Shown here: piece by piece, positions 8,627-16,343 of the stretch
How the letters are laid out: each line of letters opens with the position of its first letter
How positions within the stretch are numbered: position 1 is the stretch's first letter
Program-made: the position numbers and the translations under genes
Notes under the pieces: generated by a model
Seen by the model: the letters and a program-made list of their open reading frames with translations, nothing else
Told to the model about the DNA's origin: nothing
Database searches by the model: none
Assembly (NCBI RefSeq): GCF_026250525.1
Contig: NZ_CP111045.1
Location: 62,001 to 126,000, forward strand
Length of the DNA stretch: 64,000 nucleotides
Direction: 5' to 3'
Origin: Chondrinema litorale
Lineage (GTDB): Bacteria > Bacteroidota > Bacteroidia > Cytophagales > Flammeovirgaceae

Positions 8627-10022
8627 TCTCAAAAAGTTTTATGCATGCCTGATACAAGCTGGTTTCATCACCTACATTACCGGGGAAAATAACATAGGTG
8701 AGTCCGGGAAAGAGACTTTGTTTGCAGGCTTCCCATACGGGTACACCTGCTAAAATTTGTCCTTTTACATTGGCTTTGGTAATGCCTAAACCCTTGGTGG
8801 CTATTTCGCTTGAAGTAATGCCTCCTTTAGCCAATATGTAGCCCGGTTCTTTTTTTATTCTTCTAATGATTTTTACAAGACCATCAGAAATTTTTTGTCC
8901 GTTTATGAGCTGTGCTCTTCTTGAGTCTCCCAGTATTAATTTTCGACTGGTATAAAGCAAAACATGATTTTCTTCCAGCTCTTTTTCAAGTGTTTGTGTA
9001 CATGCGATTATTTCTTCTTCGGCATTTTCACTTAAAAGTTTTTCAATGTCTATTTCAATACAGACAAGCGATAAGTTTTGTTGAATTAGGTAATTTAGCT
9101 GAGTTGAAGTTTTGGGAACATATGAACCGACTACAATTATACCCGGTTTAGATTTTTCGATGTTTAATTCTTTAGTGGAAAGAAGCGGTTTTTCGGTAAT
9201 ACCTCCATAGCCTTTCACAAAAGTGGCAGCCGTTCTAAACAAAAATTTATTTCCGGCCTTTTCGGCTTTGTGGAGTGCTAATGCTATTTTTTCGATGTCT
9301 GAGTGAGCCAGTGCATCTATGGTACAAACAGACCTATTTTGCAGGTTTATAAAAAACGTAGTTAATTGCTCTACAGAAGATAACCTGATTTGCTCAATAG
9401 AGATATTTTTAACATTTGCTGCTTGTACTTTACCTTTAGTTTTTTCTTCAATCCATTTGTTTAGTTGAGAATGAGAGTAACCAAAATTAAAATCTCTAGC
9501 AAAAGGAGTAAGGGCAGCAGGAACGAGTTCGCCATTTTCTTCTACATAATGTAAACCGTTTGCAGTGTATCTACCACCTTCAAAAAATGCAGGTACAATT
9601 ATTTCGATCGCATCTTCCAGATTTAATATTTTTTTAAGTGCATTGGTTTCTGCCGGATAATGTCCTCTTAAAGTGGAATCGCTTCTACTGATAATTGTAA
9701 ATTCTTTTTCACTTAATTGAGAAGCCAGTTTGATGTTAATTGCTATTACCTTATTCAAAGCAACAGCTTCTTCTTCTGGAAAACTTCTCGAATTTGTAAG
9801 TATAAAAAATAGGGGCGTGTTATTTCTAAATTCATTTTGTATTGAGGCAACACTCCAATTTGTTAAAACAGGAACATTGTGTACTGTCTGACAACCGGTG
9901 GGGTCATCATCCAGTACTACGATGCTTTTAGGATGCTCTTTTCGCCAGTTTATAATCTCACTAAGCAAAGAAGGCGATTCTGGAGGGAGCGTAGCTGATA
10001 TAGACTTTAGAGTTGTATGCAT
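8613..10022 (-). CDS. four-carbon acid sugar kinase family (DUF1537)
   Basis: 469 residues from the ATG at 10022, five bases after the upstream stop; an in-frame ATG farther upstream would run into the previous gene. The N-terminal domain has the acid-sugar binding motif LDDDPTGCQTVHN (about 38-50) and FILTNSRSF. The C-terminal nucleotide-binding domain has LAKGGITSSEIA. DUF1537 enzymes phosphorylate D-threonate, L-threonate, D-erythronate or related acids at O4 with ATP, usually next to PdxA2, an epimerase or an aldolase. None of these partners is here; the nearest dehydrogenase is of the isopropylmalate/tartrate type. Confidence 0.9.
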   Translation of the reverse strand: MHTTLKSISATLPPESPSLLSEIINWRKEHPKSIVVLDDDPTGCQTVHNVPVLTNWSVASIQNEFRNNTPLFFILTNSRSFPEEEAVALNKVIAINIKLASQLSEKEFTIISRSDSTLRGHYPAETNALKKILNLEDAIEIIVPAFFEGGRYTANGLHYVEENGELVPAALTPFARDFNFGYSHSQLNKWIEEKTKGKVQAANVKNISIEQIRLSSVEQLTTFFINLQNRSVCTIDALAHSDIEKIALALHKAEKAGNKFLFRTAATFVKGYGGITEKPLLSTKELNIEKSKPGIIVVGSYVPKTSTQLNYLIQQNLSLVCIEIDIEKLLSENAEEEIIACTQTLEKELEENHVLLYTSRKLILGDSRRAQLINGQKISDGLVKIIRRIKKEPGYILAKGGITSSEIATKGLGITKANVKGQILAGVPVWEACKQSLFPGLTYVIFPGNVGDETSLYQACIKLFENEPI

Positions 10023-10026
10023 AATA

Positions 10027-10656
10027 TCAAGATTCTGAAAGTACAAAAGCCCGGCAAGGTGCTCCATCACCTTTACTCACTTTTAATGGTATAGCCCAAA
10101 AATCAACCTGTTTCGAAGATAAACTTTCAAGATTAGTTAAGCCTTCTACAATGATAATTCCATTGCTCAAGAGAATTTTATGGATGCGTGTCACTTCTTC
10201 CAGATTGTTTACATCTGCTACCGAAGGTGGTTCTACACCAAGTAAAGACACTTGTCTGGCAACGCACCATCTGGCCAAACTTTCACTAACACGAGGTAGC
10301 TCATTTCTGTATGCATCTGTTCCTATTTTGTTTGACCATCCAGTATGAAGCAATAAGCCATCTCCGGGTTGTAAATTCTTTAAGATGGAAATATTTAGTT
10401 GATGTGGCCCTATTAAACTACTGGGAGCAATGTTTCCTAAATTTGCTACCCAAGCTTTAACTCTACACGATTCTAAAGGTATTTCATCTATTGATGTTTC
10501 ATTTACTCCAAAGTGTCGGGGAGCATCCATATGTGTACCAGCATGAGAATAGATTTGAAGGTTTCTCGCATTCCAACCATCTTTATCAAGCTTTTTTGCA
10601 TCTTTCCATGTGAAGCCACTTATTTTTTCATCGTATGATAGTGTGAGATCTGTCAT
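10027..10656 (-). CDS. cyclase family protein (kynurenine formamidase-like fold)
   Basis: 209 residues from ATG 10656; a TTG six bases upstream is a less likely start. The metal-binding signature HAGTHMDAPRHF (about 39-50) is intact, as in the cyclase/arylformamidase family, whose members hydrolyse amides or lactones or close rings with Zn or Mn. It has no signal peptide. In this sugar-acid operon a lactone or related cyclic intermediate is a reasonable guess, but the family is broad. Spacing to the kinase is four bases. Confidence 0.85.
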   Translation of the reverse strand: MTDLTLSYDEKISGFTWKDAKKLDKDGWNARNLQIYSHAGTHMDAPRHFGVNETSIDEIPLESCRVKAWVANLGNIAPSSLIGPHQLNISILKNLQPGDGLLLHTGWSNKIGTDAYRNELPRVSESLARWCVARQVSLLGVEPPSVADVNNLEEVTRIHKILLSNGIIIVEGLTNLESLSSKQVDFWAIPLKVSKGDGAPCRAFVLSES

Positions 10657-10685
10657 TTTCAAAATGATGTTTTTAATATTCGAGA

Positions 10686-11771
10686 TTACTTTCCAGTGAT
10701 TTCTTTTACTTTATTAAAGAAGTCTTTTTTTCTTTTTGAGCTGATTTTCCAATCTACAGGAACAGACTGGTATCCTTCTTCGTAGCTTTCACCCTTTCTT
10801 CTGAAATCGAAAAATCCCCATGATGCATACGCTTTCACTGCTGCTACCATATTGTTGTTTTCTTTTTCGAAGTCGTAGTGGTCATCTTCATTAAACAAAA
10901 TAGGTTGGTTATCATAGCCATCTATTTGTTTGGTGTCTTCAACCATTTTGGTGATTAGTTCGGACTCTTTTACACCATTGCCATGTAATAATAAAAAATC
11001 GCTCACTTTAACTACATTGGCAACGGGTAACTCTGCACCGCTAAAACTGGTACCGGTTGGGAAATGGTAACCACCTCCCGCATCTTTTTCTTTAATTCTC
11101 ACAATGAGTTCATCTACTCTGTCTGGCTTTAAAATATCATGATCGTAATGGATAGTGGTTTCGTTATTCACTTCAATCAAAATATTTTTATAGCCCTTGC
11201 TTACAAGCCATTCTGTAGTTTGATCAGTCGCTGTTATAATCGCTTTTTCGTCTTTAAGAAACTGATCTTGCCCAAAATAGAAATAACCAAGTATTACAAC
11301 CATTCCGAGTTTATCTGCTTTTTTTAGAATTTTATTAAGTCTTGAAAAATAGGCTTTTTTCAAACTTCCATCTTCTTCAAAAGCATTGTTTACCCATTGT
11401 TTATTTCCGTAGCCTATCGGGCTTCCACCTTGGAGGTTTAGTGTAAAAGACAAAAGGCCGTGATCGTACCAATCTTCCATAGCTTTAACAAACTCTTTAG
11501 TATTCCTGTTAGGATCCCACTTTTTTGTGTCTGGATAAACAAACTGTACACGAGTTTCAGGGTTTTCATCATCAAAAACTCCCTGAACCATTCTGGAGTT
11601 AAATAAAAGACCTTCGATCTTATTTCCATTCCAGTATCTGCCTTTATAAGTAGGCTCACCATTGATGTAGAACTGATTCTCTTTAATACTCACTATGGTT
11701 TTCTGTGCCCAAGAATAGTTAGTAATTAAAAAGAGTGTCAGTATTGATACGATAACTTTTTTCATTTTCAT
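10686..11771 (-). CDS. secreted glycoside-hydrolase-like TIM-barrel protein
   Basis: 361 residues with a signal peptide cleaved after about WAQ (residues 1-22). Two in-frame ATGs (11771, 11765) could start it. The fold looks like a GH5/GH-A-type TIM barrel: FYINGEPTYKGRYWNG, a strand LGMVVILGYFYFGQDQF, then ILIEVNNET (Glu candidate acid/base) and late ILFNEDDHYD (Glu candidate nucleophile). The GH family is not certain; catalysis is inferred from the position of the two Glu motifs. It lies inside an otherwise cytoplasmic catabolic operon, so it may release the substrate outside the inner membrane. Confidence 0.7.
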   Translation of the reverse strand: MKMKKVIVSILTLFLITNYSWAQKTIVSIKENQFYINGEPTYKGRYWNGNKIEGLLFNSRMVQGVFDDENPETRVQFVYPDTKKWDPNRNTKEFVKAMEDWYDHGLLSFTLNLQGGSPIGYGNKQWVNNAFEEDGSLKKAYFSRLNKILKKADKLGMVVILGYFYFGQDQFLKDEKAIITATDQTTEWLVSKGYKNILIEVNNETTIHYDHDILKPDRVDELIVRIKEKDAGGGYHFPTGTSFSGAELPVANVVKVSDFLLLHGNGVKESELITKMVEDTKQIDGYDNQPILFNEDDHYDFEKENNNMVAAVKAYASWGFFDFRRKGESYEEGYQSVPVDWKISSKRKKDFFNKVKEITGK

Positions 11772-11788
11772 ATTGTTTTCAAATTATT

Positions 11789-12859
11789 CTAAGCTGCAAC
11801 AAATTGTTCGATATTACTAATTACAGCGTCAGCAATTTGAGTTGTAGAAGCATTTCCTTTTAAATCTTTAGCAAAAATTCCAGCTTTGGTGGTTTCACAG
11901 ATTCCATTATAGATACTTTCTGCAGCAGCAAACTCTCCTAAATGTTCTAGTAAAAGTCCGGCAGACCAAATAGCCCCAATTGGATTGGCAATATTTTGTC
12001 CGGCAATGTCTGGAGCAGAACCATGTATAGGCTCAAACATAGATGGATAATTTCTTTCAGGATTGATATTCCCACTTGGCCCAAAACCCAAACTACCCAT
12101 AATGGCACCACCTAAATCGCTAAGAATATCACCGATCATATTTGTGGTAACAATCACATCAAAAATTTCAGGTCGAAGTACAAAGTTTGCAGAAGCATTG
12201 TCTACATACATTTTGTTGTACTCTACATCCGGATAGAATAGAGATACTTCTTGAATAACTTTGTCCCAATAAGCAAGGCTATGAATTAATGTGTTAGACT
12301 TGGTAACATTGGTCACTTTTTTTCTTCTTCTCTGAGCCAGTTTAAAGCTGTAATGGGCAATTCTCTCAATGCCTTTTCTAGTGAAAACACTGGTGTCTGT
12401 AGCTATTCCATGTGGTTCTTCTGGAAATAGAATTTTACCATTTTGAACAAATTCGCCTTCGTTGTTTTCACGGATTACTACAAAATCTATATCTTCATGT
12501 TGTTTGTATCTTAGTGGGCTACTTACGCCAGGCAGGAGTTTTACAGGCCTGTAGTTTACATACTGATGAAAAGTAGTTCTTATTTTAAAGGTATACAGCA
12601 TTGCAGGAAGCGTGTCGTCTACATCTGGGCAGCCAACCGCTCCAAAGTAAATCGCATCGAAGTGTTTTAATTCTTCTAAACCATCTGGAGTTATAAATAC
12701 TCCTTTTGCTTTGTAATAATCTGCTCCCCATGGAAAAGAGCTGGTGGTAAGAGTAAAACCATATTTCTCTGCAACTGTATTCATTACTCTTAATCCAGCA
12801 GGGATGATTTCTTTACCGATGCCATCACCTGGTACAATTGCTATTTTGTAATTTTTCAT
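11789..12859 (-). CDS. isocitrate/isopropylmalate dehydrogenase family, tartrate/D-malate dehydrogenase type
   Basis: 356 residues. Motifs of beta-decarboxylating dehydrogenases are all present: AIVPGDGIGKE at the N-terminus, IYFGAVGCPD, the substrate-binding RENNEGE, VTKSNTL (catalytic Lys), NMIGDILSDLGG (metal Asp residues) and HGSAPDIAGQNIANPIG. FGAVGCPDVDD, LLPGVSSPL and DIDFVVIRENNEGE resemble tartrate/D-malate dehydrogenase (DmlA/TtuC) more than leucine-pathway LeuB. The enzyme would oxidise and decarboxylate a 2-hydroxyacid with NAD. In the operon it may replace PdxA2 for a phosphorylated tetronate, or act on tartrate or malate directly. Confidence 0.9.
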   Translation of the reverse strand: MKNYKIAIVPGDGIGKEIIPAGLRVMNTVAEKYGFTLTTSSFPWGADYYKAKGVFITPDGLEELKHFDAIYFGAVGCPDVDDTLPAMLYTFKIRTTFHQYVNYRPVKLLPGVSSPLRYKQHEDIDFVVIRENNEGEFVQNGKILFPEEPHGIATDTSVFTRKGIERIAHYSFKLAQRRRKKVTNVTKSNTLIHSLAYWDKVIQEVSLFYPDVEYNKMYVDNASANFVLRPEIFDVIVTTNMIGDILSDLGGAIMGSLGFGPSGNINPERNYPSMFEPIHGSAPDIAGQNIANPIGAIWSAGLLLEHLGEFAAAESIYNGICETTKAGIFAKDLKGNASTTQIADAVISNIEQFVAA

Positions 12860-12885
12860 TAGTTGTATTTAGTGTTATATAATAT

Positions 12886-13581
12886 TTATTTTTTTCTTTT
12901 TTCTTCAGGACCATCTCCTTCAGGCTTTGTAAACTCTTTTTCCATTACCCATTTATCGAACTCGAAACCATCTTCTCGCATGGAGAATGAGATAGTGTGT
13001 AAACCCGGTTTATCGATGTTTAAGTAGATGAGTTTTTCTACGCCAGTGTGCACTTCACCTGTTCTTTGTCTGCTTTGCCATTGCCATTTGGGTGAGTTTC
13101 CCCAGAATTGCATTCGTTGCCCAGTTTCTGGCCATTTGCCATCTATGCCTACATGTATGCCATTATCTTCAGAACCCGAAGTATGTGTTCTTACCCACAC
13201 ATAATATTTACCTGTGGTGTTAAAATAGACTTTGTAGTCTAGCACTGCCATTGTTCCGGGTGAGTTGGTAAAATTCACACCATGCACCAAAGAATCGTCG
13301 TGAGTGATTCGGGTATCTGGTAAAATTTCCATATAAGCGCTGCCACATGCATCTGCTGCATGGTTTCCATCTTTATCTGGTTGTACATCAGCAGAAGTAC
13401 TCGAGCTTTGTAAATACCATTTTCTTTTAGTTGTTTTCTTTTGTTTATAAAAGTGCTCGGCTTCTACAGCTACCACACCATTTACTTCTTCAAAAACTAA
13501 CTCTTTTTTTGTAAAACTTAAATTGTATTTTGCGATAACTACCAAAATTAAGACAAAAAATACTGCTGGTGAATTTTTCAT
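12886..13581 (-). CDS. secreted carbohydrate-binding-like protein (GH115 C-terminal-like)
   Basis: 231 residues from ATG 13581. Signal peptide-like residues 1-20. The mature start VVAVEAEHFYKQ and the later YYVWVRTHTSGSEDNGIHVGID and GLHTISFSMREDGFEFDKWVM blocks match the galactose-binding-like C-terminal domain found on GH115 alpha-glucuronidases and some CBM6/35-like modules. Here it stands alone, with no catalytic domain. First gene of the operon, so it is probably a periplasmic or surface binding protein. The C-terminus is a short charged tail. Confidence 0.7.
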   Translation of the reverse strand: MKNSPAVFFVLILVVIAKYNLSFTKKELVFEEVNGVVAVEAEHFYKQKKTTKRKWYLQSSSTSADVQPDKDGNHAADACGSAYMEILPDTRITHDDSLVHGVNFTNSPGTMAVLDYKVYFNTTGKYYVWVRTHTSGSEDNGIHVGIDGKWPETGQRMQFWGNSPKWQWQSRQRTGEVHTGVEKLIYLNIDKPGLHTISFSMREDGFEFDKWVMEKEFTKPEGDGPEEKRKK

Positions 13582-13588
13582 TTTCAAA

Positions 13589-13598
13589 TTGTACTAAT
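13589..13598. repeat. TTGTACTAAT decamer, copy 1
   Basis: Exact copy, plus orientation, 7 bases upstream of the ATG of the first operon gene on the minus strand. Three other exact copies lie at 13827, 18573 and 19169. Confidence 0.6.
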
Positions 13599-13709
13599 TA
13601 AAGATACTAGGTTAAAAAACAGTTGTTTGGCAGCGTAGTTAGAAGTGTCATTTTAATTAATCTAAGAGATAAAATATATCAATAGCAAGTAAATTACCAT
13701 ATTTTTTTA

Positions 13710-13735
13710 TGCAAAGCTTTCCGGCAAGGTTTGCA
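13710..13735. promoter_or_regulatory. possible LacI-type operator between divergent units
   Basis: Inverted arms TGCAAA (13710-13715) and TTTGCA (13730-13735) flank 14 bases (with the core TTTCCGGCAAGG), midway between the operon and the lacI-type gene. LacI regulators commonly bind such dyads. The half-sites are short and binding is untested. Confidence 0.4.
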
Positions 13736-13826
13736 AAAATCTTTTTATCAATAAAAAAGCTGTAAAATTACCTGTAATAGGTGGTAGATTTTGTATATTC
13801 ATAATGAAAATGAAATACTACTGAAT

Positions 13827-13836
13827 TTGTACTAAT
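13827..13836. repeat. TTGTACTAAT decamer, copy 2
   Basis: Exact copy that ends one base before the ATG of the LacI gene, so it overlaps the ribosome-binding region. Confidence 0.6.
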
Positions 13837-13837
13837 T

Positions 13838-14863
13838 ATGGATACGGCTGGATCAATTACCTTAAAAGACCTAGCAGAGAAATTGAATATTTCTGTGTCT
13901 ACAGTCTCAAGAGCATTGCGCGATCACCCAGATGTGAACGATGTAACAAAAAAGAAAGTAATGCAGTTGGCCAATGAGTTGGAGTATGAGCCGAACGAGT
14001 TGGCATTGAGTTTACTTAAAGGGCATTCTAACATTATTGCGGTTATATTACCTAAAGTTGCTTATCACTTATATGCAACTGCCATTTCTGCAATTGAAAA
14101 TGTGATTAAGCTAGATGGCTACACCTTGGTAACTGCCCAAACACACGAGTCTACTTATAGAGAAGCAAATGCGATAAGTGCATTAATAAAGAATAGAATT
14201 GCCGGGTTTATTGTATCGGTTGCCAGCGAAACAAAGCAGTTTAAGCATTTTGAACAGCTAAAGAAAAAAAACATTCCGCTAGTTTTTTTTAATAGAGATT
14301 GCGAAGATATTGCTGCATCAAGAGTAATTATAGATAATGTTGATGCGGCTTTTAAAAGTGTTGAGCATTTAATAGAAAATGGCTTTAAAAGAATTGCATT
14401 TTTAGGTGCTTCTAGGTTAGTACAGATAAGTAACCGAAGATTAGCTGGATATAAAAAGGCTTTGATGTTTTATGATTTACCATTAAAGCCTGATTACATT
14501 GTTCATTGTGAGTTTGAAAAAGAGAATGTAAAACAGCAAACTTTGGAATTGCTGAACATGGAAGAACCACCAGATGCTATTTTGGCTTTTAGCGATCAAA
14601 TGGCTGTAAGTGCTATGGTTGTGATAAAAGAAATGGGCTTAAAAATTCCTGACGATATTGCTATTATGGGATTTAACAATGAACCAATGGACGAATTAAT
14701 CTCACCTTCTCTTACCAGTATTCATCAACCGGGTTACGAAATGGGAAAAGCAGCTGGTGAATTATTAATGGCGCAAATAAAAAGTAAGAAAGAGGTTGAG
14801 CTTCGGCAAGAAGTTCTATCTACACAATTAATCATTAGAGAATCTACAGCTAGAAGAAAGTAA
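13838..14863 (+). CDS. LacI family transcriptional regulator
   Basis: 341 residues. The N-terminal helix-turn-helix is clear: ITLKDLAEKLNISVSTVSRAL (about 7-27), then the hinge helix region NELALSLLKGHSNIIAVI. The periplasmic-binding-protein-like effector domain (about 60-335) includes FFNRD, GFKRIAFLGA, DAILAFSDQMA and TSIHQPGYEMGKAAGELL. It is divergent from the sugar-acid operon (257 bases between start codons) and is the natural candidate for its repressor or activator. The effector is probably a sugar acid or a pathway intermediate. It may be co-transcribed with the Kelch gene 77 bases downstream. Confidence 0.95.
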   Translation: MDTAGSITLKDLAEKLNISVSTVSRALRDHPDVNDVTKKKVMQLANELEYEPNELALSLLKGHSNIIAVILPKVAYHLYATAISAIENVIKLDGYTLVTAQTHESTYREANAISALIKNRIAGFIVSVASETKQFKHFEQLKKKNIPLVFFNRDCEDIAASRVIIDNVDAAFKSVEHLIENGFKRIAFLGASRLVQISNRRLAGYKKALMFYDLPLKPDYIVHCEFEKENVKQQTLELLNMEEPPDAILAFSDQMAVSAMVVIKEMGLKIPDDIAIMGFNNEPMDELISPSLTSIHQPGYEMGKAAGELLMAQIKSKKEVELRQEVLSTQLIIRESTARRK

Positions 14864-14939
14864 TTGAGAGAATTTTTTAGTGGTTTTCTTTCATTTCACT
14901 ATCTTTCAAAGAATTTAACTTAAGAAACTTATTTTTTTG

Positions 14940-16286
14940 ATGGATAGACAACATATTCTTCACTTCATACTTTTTGTTACAATTTTTACTATTTCTTCTA
15001 CTTCTCAACTAATAGCTCAAACTTCTTGGGAACAAGTAAAAACAGAAAACGAACCTAGTAAAAGGCATGAAAATGCTTTTGTAAAAGTGGGTACTAAGTT
15101 TTATTTGCTTGGTGGTAGAGGAATGAAACCTGTAGAAATTTACGATCCTGCCACTGCAACTTGGTCTGAGGGACAAATGCCACCAGTTGAGATGTCTCAT
15201 TTTCAGTCTGTGGCTTATCATGGGATGATCTACGTTATGGGAGGATTACAAAGTGGTTGGCCATCGGAAACTCCTTTGTCGCATATTTACATTTACGATA
15301 CTGTTGAAGATCTTTGGGTTGTAGGTCCAGAAATTCCAAAAGACAGACAAAGAGGTGCGGCAGGTGTGTTCGTCTATGAAGATAAAATTTATATGGTTTG
15401 TGGAATTATTAATGGACACACTTCTGGTTGGGTTTCTTGGTTTGATGTTTACGATCCTAAAACAAACACTTGGTCTAAACTACCAAACGCACCAAGAGCT
15501 AGAGATCATTTTCAGGCAGCCGTAGTGGGGGATCAGCTAGTGGTAACTGGTGGAAGAAAGTCAGGTTATCAAGGGCAAGGTTTTGAAGCAACCATAGCCG
15601 AAACCGATATGTATGACTTTTCAACTGGAAAATGGATAACTTTGCCATCGTCGTCAGGAGATATACCTACCCAAAGAGCAGGTTGTACAGCAGTTGTAGT
15701 GGGAGATGAAGTAATTGTAATCGGTGGAGAAAGCGGTAGCCAAGAAAAGGCACATAGCGAAGTTGAAGTTTTTAATGCTAAAACTAAAAAGTGGAGAAAG
15801 TTACCATCTTTAAATACAGGCAGACATGGCACTCAAGTAATTTATTCTGAAGGCAATTTATATATAGCTGCAGGTTGTGGAAACAGGGGAGGAGCACCAG
15901 AATTAAACTCTTTTGAAACTTATGTTTTAAAAACTGATGATACTAATAAAGATGTGGCGATAGTTGATGGTAAATTAAGTACCAATGCAGAAAGCATTAC
16001 TTTTGAAAAGGTGAAACCTTATTTTTCTAATAAGAAATCTATTACCCTTAAAAATGCAGAAGGTAATCAAGGTGTATTGTTGACTTACGTTATCTCAACC
16101 GATCAATCTAGTTTTACAGTAGACTTTCCTTATGAGCTGCCTTATATGATTAATCCCGGTGAAACGGTTGATGTGGAATTGACATTCACTCCTAAGGATA
16201 CTAATTCTACCGAAGGAGAGATTTTAATAAAGTCTTCTGATAGAGGAAATAAGCAACCCTTAAGTATAAAACTCAAAGGCAACTAG
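14940..16286 (+). CDS. secreted Kelch-repeat protein with C-terminal Ig-like domain
   Basis: 448 residues from ATG 14940 (a TTG immediately before it is less likely). Signal peptide to about residue 28 (SQLIAQ). Five or six Kelch blades follow, with GG doublets and the YDP.T..W motif (e.g. EIYDPATATW, DVYDPKTNTW, EVFNAKTKKW). This would be a beta-propeller used for carbohydrate binding or, in sialic-acid systems, mutarotation. The last ~110 residues form a Hydin/choice-of-anchor-like Ig domain (INPGETVDVELTFTP). No T9SS tail is obvious. Its place after the LacI gene links it to sugar-acid use. Confidence 0.85.
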   Translation: MDRQHILHFILFVTIFTISSTSQLIAQTSWEQVKTENEPSKRHENAFVKVGTKFYLLGGRGMKPVEIYDPATATWSEGQMPPVEMSHFQSVAYHGMIYVMGGLQSGWPSETPLSHIYIYDTVEDLWVVGPEIPKDRQRGAAGVFVYEDKIYMVCGIINGHTSGWVSWFDVYDPKTNTWSKLPNAPRARDHFQAAVVGDQLVVTGGRKSGYQGQGFEATIAETDMYDFSTGKWITLPSSSGDIPTQRAGCTAVVVGDEVIVIGGESGSQEKAHSEVEVFNAKTKKWRKLPSLNTGRHGTQVIYSEGNLYIAAGCGNRGGAPELNSFETYVLKTDDTNKDVAIVDGKLSTNAESITFEKVKPYFSNKKSITLKNAEGNQGVLLTYVISTDQSSFTVDFPYELPYMINPGETVDVELTFTPKDTNSTEGEILIKSSDRGNKQPLSIKLKGN

Positions 16287-16291
16287 AAATA

Positions 16292-16319
16292 AAACCCTCC
16301 AAAACTGCTTGGAGGGTTT
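16292..16319. terminator. bidirectional terminator
   Basis: A perfect 11-pair stem AAACCCTCCAA / TTGGAGGGTTT with loop AACTGC lies between the convergent Kelch and haloperoxidase-like genes, with A and T tracts on its sides. Confidence 0.9.
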
Positions 16320-16343
16320 AAGTTTTTTGGGATTCATATCGAT

